NCBI GenBank assembly: GCA_943370385.1
Contig: CALRQT020000001.1
Location: 62,001 to 126,000 of the forward strand
Source of the DNA: BAIKAL-G1 sp943370385
GTDB lineage: Bacteria; Cyanobacteriota; Cyanobacteriia; PCC-6307; Cyanobiaceae
Reading direction: 5' to 3'
DNA length: 64,000 nucleotides
Below, in pieces: positions 16,645-24,924 of the stretch (position 1 is the first letter of the stretch; every line of letters begins with the position of its first letter). The notes beneath the pieces are model-generated. The model did not search any database. It saw nothing but the letters and a program-made list of their open reading frames with translations, and was not told the origin of the DNA. A program made the translations under genes and the position numbers.

Positions 16645-17067
16645 TCAGGCGGCCGCCACTTTGCTGATCCGCTCCACTCGCCAGGCGTCATCCACCTTGG
16701 TGAAGGTGAAGTCGAGGGGCAGTTCGTCCTTGTTCTCGGCCTTGAGCTTGACGGTGAGGATCACCTGGCCCTCCTGCAGCCTGGGCCGGCCAGATTTGAG
16801 GTTGTTGTACTTGTTGAGCTGCAGGCTGGCCAGAAAGCGCAGGAACTGCTGCCGGTTCACGTGGGAGCGGTAGTTCTTGGTGGTGAGCAAGTAGGCCGCA
16901 TCCACCCGGCCGGAGGCCACCTGGGTGAAGAACTGCTTGATCAGCGGGTTGATGCCCCGGGCGCTAAGCACCAGGCGCACGGCGCTGATCGTCCAATAGA
17001 GCAACAGGCCACCGGCCCCCGCCAGCAGCACCTTGGTGCCAATTCCCTGCGCCAGGCCCCAGTCCAT
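16645..17067 (-). CDS. Conserved hypothetical protein with one N-terminal membrane anchor
   Basis: About 140 aa from the ATG at 17067. A single hydrophobic helix (TKVLLAGAGGLLLYWTISAV) is followed by a soluble domain that looks NTF2-like or DUF4864-like: FFTQVASGRVDAAYLLTTKN, LRFLASLQLNKYNNL and the closing strand DFTFTKVDDAWRVERI, which resembles the final strand of transport-regulator and SnoaL-like proteins. It probably faces the periplasm or thylakoid lumen. It lies 4 bp upstream of ligA. An extended TTG start at 17109 is possible. Function unknown. Confidence 0.75.
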   Translation of the reverse strand: MDWGLAQGIGTKVLLAGAGGLLLYWTISAVRLVLSARGINPLIKQFFTQVASGRVDAAYLLTTKNYRSHVNRQQFLRFLASLQLNKYNNLKSGRPRLQEGQVILTVKLKAENKDELPLDFTFTKVDDAWRVERISKVAAA

Positions 17068-17150
17068 CGCGTCGTTCCGTCCATTGCGGCCCCCGAGTCT
17101 GACCGACAACCCCGCCAGACTGCGGCTGAAAGGCTGAGCCGCGCCATCCC

Positions 17151-17693
17151 GTGCCCCTGGAGCCCCTGCTGCCCCTGTTTCACCGCCTCAACCGGGAGCA
17201 TTTCGAGGGCAGCCTCGCCCCGGGTGGCACCAGCCTGGTGGCAGTGCGCTGGAGTGACGGCCGCATGACCCACACGGCCGGCCTCTATCGCAGCGGCCGC
17301 CTCGCCGATGGCCGCGACCTCTGCGAGATCGTGTTGTCCCGCCCCCTGCTGGACCCCCTGCCCCGGGAGGCCACCCTCAGCACCCTCTGCCACGAGATGG
17401 TGCACGCCTGGATTGACCGGGTGCTCAAGGTGCGCGAGGTCCATGGCGTCCAGTTCCGGGCCCGCATGGACCAGATCAACCGGGCCCAGAGCGAGTTCCA
17501 GCTGAGCGTGCGCCACCGTTTCCCGGTGCCGCCGGCCCAGGCCCGCTGGCTGGCCCATTGCCCCAGCTGTGGCCAGGCGTCTCCCTATCGCCGCCGGGTC
17601 AAGGGGGTGGCCTGCCGCCCCTGCTGCGACCGCCTCCATGGCGGCCGTTGGCATGCCAGCTGCCAATTGATCTTCCGCGCCGCTGCCGCCTAG
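17151..17693 (+). CDS. SprT-like zinc metallopeptidase family protein
   Basis: 180 aa with the SprT signature. The zinc-binding HEMVH lies in STLCHEMVHAWIDRV, preceded by strands typical of the family (CEIVLSRPLLD). A C-terminal zinc-ribbon-like module follows, with Cys in AHCPSCGQASPY and GVACRPCCDRL. Eukaryotic relatives (Spartan) cleave DNA-protein crosslinks; the bacterial role is not settled. It begins at a GTG (17151) and diverges from the ligA operon with an 83-bp gap. Confidence 0.85.
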   Translation: MPLEPLLPLFHRLNREHFEGSLAPGGTSLVAVRWSDGRMTHTAGLYRSGRLADGRDLCEIVLSRPLLDPLPREATLSTLCHEMVHAWIDRVLKVREVHGVQFRARMDQINRAQSEFQLSVRHRFPVPPAQARWLAHCPSCGQASPYRRRVKGVACRPCCDRLHGGRWHASCQLIFRAAAA

Positions 17694-17723
17694 GGTCCGC
17701 TGACCCCCAGCTGCCGCCCCGCC

Positions 17724-17867
17724 ATGGGCACCTTCCTTTGGGTGCTTCAGTTCAGCGGCCTCGGCATCACCTTGGTGGGCCTGGGGCGAGAACAGCTGCT
17801 ACGGGCCCGGGCCCTGCGACGGGGCCGGGCCCGGGGCGGCGGCGTCCCAGTGGCCAAGCCCCTTTAG
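17724..17867 (+). CDS. Possible 47-aa single-TM small protein
   Basis: An ATG at 17724 opens a short frame with an N-terminal hydrophobic stretch (FLWVLQFSGLGITLVGLG) and a very basic tail (RARALRRGRARGGG). It fits exactly between the SprT-like gene (30 bp upstream) and the next gene (6 bp downstream), which supports it as a real gene in a compact plus-strand run. The high GC of the area makes chance open frames common, so confidence is moderate. Confidence 0.45.
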   Translation: MGTFLWVLQFSGLGITLVGLGREQLLRARALRRGRARGGGVPVAKPL

Positions 17868-17873
17868 CCTGGG

Positions 17874-18932
17874 GTGATGCCGGATTCCGACCGCTCCTTC
17901 CGCCGCCGCGCCGCCGGGCCGCTCGAGGGCCGGGCCGACCTGCGAGCGGGTGCACGGCCTGAGTCGCGGGAACCCCGTTTCGACCAGCGGCTCGATCAGT
18001 GGTTGGCGACGGGTCGCCAGCTCGTCGATGGCGTGGCGGGGGCCAGGCCGGGCTCCAGGGCCAGCGGTCGCCCGCAGCCGGGGGGCCGAGCCGGGGGGCT
18101 GCCGCGCCCGGGCGGCCTGGGCCGCTGGGTGGAAGAGAAGCTCGATTGGCTGCTGGAAGACGACGACGGCTGGCGGGAGCCCTGGGAGGGGCCCGCTGCG
18201 GGAAGCCGTGGCCGCTCGAGCGAGCCGCCCGGGGCCCCACCGGGGGCCTGGTCCAGCTCCACTGGCTGGCCCGGCTCCGCCGCCGCGCCGGCTGACGTCC
18301 GGGACCCCTCCTGGACCCGGGGCCCTGCCGAGGCCGCCTTTACCCCCGGCCCGGAGCGGGATCCCTGGGCCCCCCGCTCCAGCCGGACCTCCAGCGGCCA
18401 GGGTTCCATCAGTCCGTCCCCAAGCCCGGCGCCGGGCCCCATCGGTTGGCCAGCGGCTTCTGCGGCAACCCGTCCCCGGGCGGCCATGGATTGGCGCCAG
18501 GATTTCGATCCGCCTGGCCCAGCTGCCGATAGCCAGGCCCCCCAACCCCAGCCACGCCGCCCCCTGGAGGCCCTCTCCCGCCGGGCTACTCCCCTGTTGC
18601 CGCCGCGCCCCCAGGGGTCCGAGGGCCCTGGTCCTGGTTCTGGGCGGGATGGGTCCCCGGATTGGCCCGATGACGCCAGCTTCACGGTGGCCCGCTGGCA
18701 GCGGCCAGTTGGCCCGGATCCCCATGCCCCAGCTCCGCTGCCGCTGCAACCCTCGCTCCGGCCCCCTGGTCCGGGTTCCGCGCCAGCCTCCGATCCTGTC
18801 GCCCAGGCGGATCAGCCCTGGCTCCAGCGCCCCACGGCGGCTGCCCCGGAGGGGGCGCCCCTGGCCGCTCCGCCCGCCTCCAGCCCCGGCCGGCCTGTTC
18901 CCCGCTCCACCCGCAGGCGCCCGGGCGGCTAA
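17874..18932 (+). CDS. Pro/Gly/Ser-rich hypothetical protein with conserved N-terminal part
   Basis: About 352 aa (GTG 17874 or the ATG at 17877). The first 110 residues look like a folded or helical module: RFDQRLDQWLATGRQLVDGV and GRWVEEKLDWLLEDDDGW followed by REPWEG. The remaining two thirds are Pro-, Ser-, Gly- and Arg-rich and probably disordered. Other long open frames exist here in a second plus frame and on the minus strand because stop codons are rare at this GC. I choose this frame for its acidic/aromatic conserved-looking N-terminus and its tight spacing to the upstream small gene. Function unknown. Confidence 0.6.
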   Translation: MMPDSDRSFRRRAAGPLEGRADLRAGARPESREPRFDQRLDQWLATGRQLVDGVAGARPGSRASGRPQPGGRAGGLPRPGGLGRWVEEKLDWLLEDDDGWREPWEGPAAGSRGRSSEPPGAPPGAWSSSTGWPGSAAAPADVRDPSWTRGPAEAAFTPGPERDPWAPRSSRTSSGQGSISPSPSPAPGPIGWPAASAATRPRAAMDWRQDFDPPGPAADSQAPQPQPRRPLEALSRRATPLLPPRPQGSEGPGPGSGRDGSPDWPDDASFTVARWQRPVGPDPHAPAPLPLQPSLRPPGPGSAPASDPVAQADQPWLQRPTAAAPEGAPLAAPPASSPGRPVPRSTRRRPGG

Positions 18933-19028
18933 AACGGCCCAGCCTGGGGGTGCCCCAGGTCGGCGGGGGCTGGTTCCGAATTCGGATGGTCCGAGGGGCG
19001 AGGGCCAGTAGGCCAGCAGGCCCAAGGC

Positions 19029-19601
19029 TCAACTGGCCAGGGGCACGGCGCCGTTGCTGTGGTTGGTGCGGCGGGAGCCCACCCTGGGGCTGCTGGGCTT
19101 GGAACTGGGGCTGGAGGCGTTTGGGCCGCCGGAGCCTGGATTTGGGCTGTTGGACGGCCGGGGGCGGTTCACCTGGAAGCCGCAGCCGATCGCCCGCAGT
19201 TGCTGGTTCACCGGCTCCACTAGGTCCCGGGGCAGGTCTTCCGCCATCTGGGCGGCCGTGGTGCTGATCGAAGGAGATCCCGCATCCAGGGCCGAGAGCA
19301 GCGCCACCCATTGCTCCACCAGGGTGCTTTGCTGCATCGGCACCAGCCCGCCGGCCTCAAGGATGGCGGAGCAGCCCTGGCGATGCCAAAGGGCATGGCG
19401 GCTGCCGTGGTGGGGATGGCGCTGGTAGGCGAGTTTGTCGTCCAGGGCCCGCAGGCTGGGCTGGCCGTCGTGATCGCGCAGGCCGGCGTCGCTGAGCAGG
19501 CGGCCGCAATGGACCGCTGAGATGCCGTAAATGCGTCCCAGGCCCGTGAGCGTGAGCCAGGGGGCAGGACCGGCGGTGATGGGGGCTTCCATGGGTTCCA
19601 T
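19029..19601 (-). CDS. Hypothetical protein, lineage-specific
   Basis: About 190 aa from the ATG at 19601; longer in-frame starts exist up to a TTG at 19676. The N-terminal half has an HTH-like look (PWLTLTGLGRIYGISAVHCG then RLLSDAGLRD and ALDDKLAYQRHPHHGSRHAL). The middle is a helical stretch (EQWVALLSALDAG), and the C-terminus is a Pro/Ser-rich tail after CGFQVNRPRPSN. It may bind nucleic acid, but no family can be named with certainty. The convergent plus-strand gene ends 96 bp away. Confidence 0.6.
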   Translation of the reverse strand: MEPMEAPITAGPAPWLTLTGLGRIYGISAVHCGRLLSDAGLRDHDGQPSLRALDDKLAYQRHPHHGSRHALWHRQGCSAILEAGGLVPMQQSTLVEQWVALLSALDAGSPSISTTAAQMAEDLPRDLVEPVNQQLRAIGCGFQVNRPRPSNSPNPGSGGPNASSPSSKPSSPRVGSRRTNHSNGAVPLAS

Positions 19602-19775
19602 GGCAATGCAGCGATCTGGCTTCATGCTGGCCATTGCCCCAGGCGCCGACAAGCTGTCAAGCGCCCATGGCGGCAAGCTGTTACAGAGTTTGCAAATCGT
19701 TGTGTTGCGATCCTGACCTGTTCCCGCGGCCGGCGTCCTTTCGGGAATGGTCGGAGGCGCTAGAGGTCGGAGGCG

Positions 19776-20381
19776 CTAACGGTCGGAGGCGTTCTGGCTA
19801 CTAGGGCCCAGCCAGCGCTCCAGTTGGGGCGAAAACACTTCGCGGATCACGGTGAGTTCCTTACCGCCGCGGAAGAAGCGGTAGTGGCGGCTCCAGAAGG
19901 GGCCGGTGCGGCCAAACCGCTCCTCCAGCCAGGGGGCGGCCACCTGGGCCAGGCCATCCACCTCCCGGTAGAGCTCGGCCCGGTTCGCCGTGAGGCTGTG
20001 CCAAATCGGTTGGTGTCGCTGGCCCAGGTGCTGGTCGGCCTGCTCCTGGTTCCACCAGCTTTCGGCCCAGGCCAGGCACTCGGTTCCGCAGCGCAGCCAC
20101 ACCTGGCGCCGCAGCAGCGGTGGCGCTAGCTCCGCCACCTCAGCCGGCGCTTCGGCCCCTGCCAGGGGCTCCGCTTCCATGGCGACCAGCTCCACCTCCA
20201 CCGCCAGGCCGCTGAGCAGTTGCAGGTGGCGGGTAGGGCTGCCATCGCCCAGGAGCAACAGGCGCCAGGGCCCGCTGAGTTGCTGGCCGGCCTGGGCTGC
20301 AACAACCTCTTGAAAGGGGGCCTGCCAGAGGACCTCAGGGGAGCGCAGCAGCCGCGATGGCAAGGGTGGGGACGGGGTCAT
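19776..20381 (-). CDS. Chorismate lyase (cyanobacterial type), plastoquinone synthesis
   Basis: Converts chorismate to 4-hydroxybenzoate and pyruvate, the first committed step toward the plastoquinone ring in cyanobacteria. 201 aa. Diagnostic stretches are RRQVWLRCGTECLAWAESWW, IWHSLTANRAELYREVDGL, PWLEERFGRTGPFWSRHYRF and a C-terminal ELTVIREVFSP. These match the DUF98/chorismate-lyase group found in cyanobacteria rather than the shorter proteobacterial UbiC. ATG start at 20381. It stands alone, with gaps of 63 bp to the upstream gene and about 175 bp downstream. Confidence 0.85.
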   Translation of the reverse strand: MTPSPPLPSRLLRSPEVLWQAPFQEVVAAQAGQQLSGPWRLLLLGDGSPTRHLQLLSGLAVEVELVAMEAEPLAGAEAPAEVAELAPPLLRRQVWLRCGTECLAWAESWWNQEQADQHLGQRHQPIWHSLTANRAELYREVDGLAQVAAPWLEERFGRTGPFWSRHYRFFRGGKELTVIREVFSPQLERWLGPSSQNASDR

Positions 20382-20444
20382 GGGCCTCGATCCGGCCAGG
20401 CCCAGGGGCCGCTTGGGGCTATTCAGGCTAGGCAGCGGTCCGGC

Positions 20445-21440
20445 TTAAAAGCCGTTGCTGATGGCGATCCGGCGTTGCACGCCGCCCCGCTCGATCACGG
20501 CCGAGTCCGTGGCGGTGGCCACCAGGCGCCAGCCGCTGGAGCCGATCAACTCGCCCACCAAAGCATTCGTGGAACTGGTGCCCAGCTGGAAGATGGCCGA
20601 CCCCGGCCGGCCCGCCACCTGCACCACCCCGACCAGTTCGGGGGCATTGGCCTGGGCAGCTGGCGCCTGGTGGCGGCCGGCCGGGCTGGCCGAGGCTGCC
20701 GAACCGCTGGCTGGCGGGGCGGGCCTGTTGAGCGGGCCACTCACGGGCACCCTCAGCACCTCGGGCTGGCGGGTGCCGGGCAGGAGCGCTCCGGGCAGCT
20801 GGGCCAGCTGCTGGATCCAGGGTTCATCCGGCGGCGGTGGCGGCACGCTGGTGGAGGCTGAGCCAGCCCCGTTGTCCTTCAGGGCGGCCGGGTCGCTGGA
20901 GGTCTTGGCGTCGGGGGAGCCTGGTGGGTTAGCCCTGGAGGCCTGGGCTCCGGAGGAATCGGCGACATCCAGGCCCTTGAGGCGCTCCAACAGCCAGAGG
21001 GTGCGCTCCTGGCGGAGGTCGAGGCTGGCCTGGTTCCAGCCGTGCCAGCACACCACTGAGGCGGCCCCCGTCAGCACGGCCACCGATCCCAGGGCCAGAA
21101 GCTTGTGCTGGGGATGGGTGGCCTGGTTCCAGGCCGCCAGGCGCCTGGATCCGGGCCAGCGGCCGGGCCGCGGGCTGCCGGCCGATCGGGCGGGGCCCGC
21201 GGTCCAGAACGGAGCTGGGCGCCAGGGTCCCCCGCGCCGGGACGACTCGGCGGCCGGCGACGGTTCTTCCCGCACCTCCACCTCAATCATCGGCTCGCTG
21301 GCGGCGGCCTCCGCGGCGGTGGGGAGTTCGGGGGGATGGGGATAGACCTGGGCGGCGTTGCTGAACACCCGGTCCATCACCTGTTCGGCCTTCAGCTCCC
21401 AGAAGGCCCTGGAATGGTTGATGGCACGGCGCGTCGCCAA
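20445..21440 (-). CDS. Single-TM protein with C-terminal GspC/PilP-like periplasmic domain
   Basis: Up to 331 aa (TTG at 21440; an ATG at 21377 is the alternative). The N-terminal cytosolic part is charged and Pro-rich. One TM (LALGSVAVLTGAASVVCWHG) follows, then a short helix (LRQERTLWLLERLKGLD) and a Pro-rich spacer. The C-terminal domain (ELVGVVQVAGRPGSAIFQLG, then GELIGSSGWRLVATATDSAV and a basic end) resembles the HR domain of GspC or PilP, suggesting a role in a pilus or secretion apparatus. The link is by pattern only. It lies just after mnmG in the same direction. Confidence 0.65.
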   Translation of the reverse strand: MATRRAINHSRAFWELKAEQVMDRVFSNAAQVYPHPPELPTAAEAAASEPMIEVEVREEPSPAAESSRRGGPWRPAPFWTAGPARSAGSPRPGRWPGSRRLAAWNQATHPQHKLLALGSVAVLTGAASVVCWHGWNQASLDLRQERTLWLLERLKGLDVADSSGAQASRANPPGSPDAKTSSDPAALKDNGAGSASTSVPPPPPDEPWIQQLAQLPGALLPGTRQPEVLRVPVSGPLNRPAPPASGSAASASPAGRHQAPAAQANAPELVGVVQVAGRPGSAIFQLGTSSTNALVGELIGSSGWRLVATATDSAVIERGGVQRRIAISNGF

Positions 21441-21552
21441 CAGCAGGCCCAGGTCAGGGCGTCAGATTAACGGCAATGGCCACCTCTGGCTTCCTCCAGC
21501 TGGGACCCTGGCGATCGCCTCAGGGGCCAAGACGGGCTCCCCAGGACAGCCT

Positions 21553-23520
21553 TCAGCTGGCCGGAGCCTGGGCAACGGGCTGGCCAGCAACGGGCTGGGG
21601 CCCTTGGCCAGAACGCTGGCGCTGCTGTTGCAGCTCCAGCCAGAGCATCAGGGCCGTGATGTCCGCCGGACTGACGCCGGGTAGGCGGGCAGCCTGGCCC
21701 AGGGTGAGGGGCTGGCGCAGGGCCAACTTTTCGCGGGCTTCGCGCGAGAGGGTGGCCAGGGAGGCGTAATCGATAGTGGCGGGAATCGGCCGGTGCTCCT
21801 GTTTTTTCTGGCGATCAATCTGCTGTTGCTGGCGGGCCAGGTAGCCGCTGTATTTGATGGTGATCTCGACCGCTTCGCCCACCTCGATCGGCAGCTCGGC
21901 GGCGGCCAGGCCATGGCGCACCAGGTCCCGGGCATGGATGCCGGGGCGGCGCAGCAGGTCGGCCAGGGTGATCGAGCCCTTGATTGGCGCCCCGGTTTCG
22001 GCCTCCACCGCCGCCGCCGCCGGATCACTGGCCTTGAGCCGCACCGTTTCCAGGCGCCGGGTTTCCGCCGCGATCGCCGCCTGCTTCTCGCTAAAGATCT
22101 GCCAGCGGCGGTCATCCACCAGGCCCAGCTCCCGGCCCAGGGGGGTGAGGCGCTGGTCGGCGTTATCGCCCCGCAGCACCAGCCGGTATTCGCTGCGGCT
22201 GGTGAGCACCCGGTAGGGCTCGCGCAGGTCCTTGGTCACTAGGTCGTCAATCATGGTGCCGATGTAGCTGCCTTCCCGCGGGAAGTGCACCGGCGCCTGG
22301 CCGCCCAGGTGACGCGCGGCATTGAGGCCCGCCACCAGGCCCTGGGCGGCGGCTTCTTCGTAGCCGGTGGTGCCATTGAGCTGGCCGGCCGTAAACAGCC
22401 CGGCCACCCGCTTGGTCATGAGGGAGGGCAGCAGCTGGGTGGCCGGCAGCACGTCGTAGTCGACGGCGTAGGCGGGCCGCAGCATCACGCACTGCTCAAG
22501 GCCCGGCAGGGTGCGTAGCAATTCCAGTTGCAACCGTTCCGGCAGGCCGGTGGAGAAGCCCTGGATGTAGAGCTCCGGGGTGTCGCGGCCCTCCGGCTCC
22601 AGGAAGATCTGGTGGCTCTCCTTATCGGCGAAGCGCACGATCTTGTCCTCGATCGAGGGGCAGTAGCGGGGCCCCTTGCTGTCGATGAAGCCGCCGTAGA
22701 TCGGCGTGAGATGGAGGTTGTCGCGGATCAGCTGGTGGGTGGCGGCCGTGGTGCGGGTGATGTGGCAACTCATCTGCTCACCGCTCACCCAGGCGGCGGG
22801 ATCAAAGGAGAAGAAGCGATCGGCCGCATCGCTGGGCTGCTCTTCCAGTTGGTCGAGGGCGACGCTGCGGCGATCGACCCGGGCCGGGGTGCCGGTCTTG
22901 AGCCGATCAAGGCGGAAGCCCAGGCCCACCAGGGCCTCGCTCAACCCCTCGGCCGCCTGTTCGCCGGCCCGGCCCGCCGCCATCGACTGGTTGCCCACCC
23001 AGATCTGGCCGCCCAGGAAGGTGCCGGTGGTGAGGATCACGGCTGGGGCGGCATAGACGCTGCCGAAGTAGGTGCGCACGCCGGTGATCCGCAGGTCGCC
23101 CTGCTCGGTGCTGCCGGCGGTCTCCAGGCCGGTCACCATGGCCTCCCGCAGGGCGAGGTTGGGGGTGTGCTGCAGCAGTTGCAGCATCTGGCGGGCGTAT
23201 TGGCGTTTGTCGGTCTGGGCGCGCAGGGCCCACACGGCCGGGCCGCGGCTGGCGTTGAGCACCCGTTTCTGCAGGGCGGTGGCATCGGCCAGCCGGCCGA
23301 TCACACCGCCGAGGGCGTCCACCTCATGCACCAGCTGGCTCTTGGCCGGACCGCCCACGGCCGGGTTGCAGGGCTGCCAGGCGATGCGATCGAGGTTGAG
23401 GCTGAACAGGGCCGTGGATAACCCCAGCCGGGCCGCCGCCAGGGCCGCTTCGCAGCCCGCATGGCCGCCCCCAACGACGATCAGGTCGAAGGATTCGCTG
23501 GCGGGGCTGGGGGCGCTCAT
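21553..23520 (-). CDS. mnmG: tRNA uridine-5-carboxymethylaminomethyl modification enzyme, FAD subunit
   Basis: With MnmE it makes cmnm5U34 in wobble positions of several tRNAs. 655 aa, normal for the family (about 620-650). N-terminal FAD dinucleotide fold IVVGGGHAGCEAALAAARLG, followed by CNPAVGGPAKSQLVHEVDAL, the GTFLGGQIWVG segment, RPAYAVDYD, LFTAGQLNGTTGYEEAAAQG and the C-terminal helical tail typical of GidA. ATG at 23520. The 3' neighbour on the same strand is the GspC-like protein. Confidence 0.97.
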   Translation of the reverse strand: MSAPSPASESFDLIVVGGGHAGCEAALAAARLGLSTALFSLNLDRIAWQPCNPAVGGPAKSQLVHEVDALGGVIGRLADATALQKRVLNASRGPAVWALRAQTDKRQYARQMLQLLQHTPNLALREAMVTGLETAGSTEQGDLRITGVRTYFGSVYAAPAVILTTGTFLGGQIWVGNQSMAAGRAGEQAAEGLSEALVGLGFRLDRLKTGTPARVDRRSVALDQLEEQPSDAADRFFSFDPAAWVSGEQMSCHITRTTAATHQLIRDNLHLTPIYGGFIDSKGPRYCPSIEDKIVRFADKESHQIFLEPEGRDTPELYIQGFSTGLPERLQLELLRTLPGLEQCVMLRPAYAVDYDVLPATQLLPSLMTKRVAGLFTAGQLNGTTGYEEAAAQGLVAGLNAARHLGGQAPVHFPREGSYIGTMIDDLVTKDLREPYRVLTSRSEYRLVLRGDNADQRLTPLGRELGLVDDRRWQIFSEKQAAIAAETRRLETVRLKASDPAAAAVEAETGAPIKGSITLADLLRRPGIHARDLVRHGLAAAELPIEVGEAVEITIKYSGYLARQQQQIDRQKKQEHRPIPATIDYASLATLSREAREKLALRQPLTLGQAARLPGVSPADITALMLWLELQQQRQRSGQGPQPVAGQPVAQAPAS

Positions 23521-23739
23521 GGGTGGGGAGGAGGTCGCCCGATTTGGGCTTGCCGATGGCGGCCCTTAGGGCGCCACGGATGGATAGGGCGCGGGCACCT
23601 GGCCTGCGGATACCGCGCCTCCAGATCCCTTGCGCCGAAATGGATGAGCAGAGCTTTAACCACAGTTTAACGCCCGGTTCTGCCGTCCCCGATGGCCAGG
23701 GCCACGTCGGTCAAGACCAGCGGGCGCCATGCTGCAGCG

Positions 23740-24924
23740 ATGCCCCCTAGCCGCAGCACCATCGCCGCCTCGATTTCACCTGGGGGCCCGGCTCCCGCCG
23801 CCGATTGTTTGCCGTCATGGGCCGAGGGTGGTGCCCCCTACCAGTCAGCAGCCAGTTACGCCCGCCAGTTGCGGCCGCTGCTGCCGCCCGGGGCCTTTCG
23901 CACCGACCCCAACAGGCTGCTGTTGGTGGTGATCAACCTGGCGATCCTGGGCTTGGGCTGGGCCATGGCCGACCAACTGGATCATTGGCCGGGCTTCTGG
24001 CCCCTGGCCTTTCTCCCCTTTGCGTTGGTGATGGGCAACAGCGTGATCGTGCTGCTGTTTGCCACCCACGACCTGTTGCATGGCAGCTCCCTGCGCGGTC
24101 GCGCCTGGCGCCGGACCGCTGGCCTGCTGGGCCTGGCCCTGCTCTGGATGCCGCCCACCCTCTGGCACGCGGTCCACAACCGGGAGCACCACAGCGCCAC
24201 GAACAGCCTGGGCGATCCCGATCGCAGCTATCTCGAATCGCAGCCGGCCACCTGGGGTAAGCGGATCCAGCACCTGTTCACCCCCTCGGACACGGTGCGG
24301 CCGCTCTGGCTGGGGGTGGGCTTGGCTAGCGCCTGGGGGGTTCATAACTTGCGCACGATTGCTTCGGTGTTGCTGTTCAACAATGGGGCGCCCAATTTCA
24401 CGCCGGCCTCCTTTCGCGTGAGCGAAAAAGAGCGCCTGCTGATTGGCTTGGAACTGTTGGCAATCGTGGGCCTCCACGCCGGCGTGATCGTTTGGTTGGA
24501 TGGCCAGCCGCTCAAATTGTTGCTCGGCTATTTCATTCCCATTTGGATCGGTTACGCAGGCGCGATTGCCTATATCTATACCAACCATCTGCTATGCCCG
24601 CTCACTGAAGTCAATGATCCGCTTGCCAATAGCCTCTCGTTAAGGCTGCCCAAGATCCTTGATCTGCTGCATCTGAATTTCTCCTATCACACGGAACATC
24701 ATATTTTCCCTGGTCTTAATTCCAGTTACTACCCGCAGGTGCGCCGGCTCTTGCAAGAGCATTACCCGGAGCGTTACCAGCTGCTAGAGGGGACCGAGGC
24801 CTGGCGCCTGCTGCTCACCACCCCGCGCCACTATCGGGATTCCCGCACCCTGACCACCTGGAGTGGCGATCGCCAGATGGCCGTCCCCCTGCCCGGGGCC
24901 GCCAGGGCCGGTGCTGCCGTTTAG
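23740..24924 (+). CDS. Membrane fatty-acid desaturase family protein
   Basis: Di-iron membrane desaturase/hydroxylase of about 394 aa. The three histidine boxes are visible: HDLLHGS, HNREHH and HTEHH. Hydrophobic pairs flank them (LLVVINLAILGLGWAM; LAFLPFALVMGNSVIVLLF; LLGYFIPIWIGYAGAIAYIY). It belongs to the delta-12/omega-3-like or carotenoid-ketolase-like branch rather than the acyl-CoA delta-9 type of the two desaturases at 27-30 kb. It may act on membrane lipids or on a carotenoid. The start is uncertain: I use the ATG at 23740; an earlier in-frame ATG is at 23692. Its 3' end overlaps the convergent dnaB end by 4 bp. Confidence 0.85.
   Translation: MPPSRSTIAASISPGGPAPAADCLPSWAEGGAPYQSAASYARQLRPLLPPGAFRTDPNRLLLVVINLAILGLGWAMADQLDHWPGFWPLAFLPFALVMGNSVIVLLFATHDLLHGSSLRGRAWRRTAGLLGLALLWMPPTLWHAVHNREHHSATNSLGDPDRSYLESQPATWGKRIQHLFTPSDTVRPLWLGVGLASAWGVHNLRTIASVLLFNNGAPNFTPASFRVSEKERLLIGLELLAIVGLHAGVIVWLDGQPLKLLLGYFIPIWIGYAGAIAYIYTNHLLCPLTEVNDPLANSLSLRLPKILDLLHLNFSYHTEHHIFPGLNSSYYPQVRRLLQEHYPERYQLLEGTEAWRLLLTTPRHYRDSRTLTTWSGDRQMAVPLPGAARAGAAV

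Noticed and set aside
17799..19025. Minus-strand frame of about 400 codons and a second plus frame at 17950-19011
   Set aside because: Both are Gly/Pro/Arg-rich with no conserved motif. The 17874 frame has a better N-terminus and spacing.
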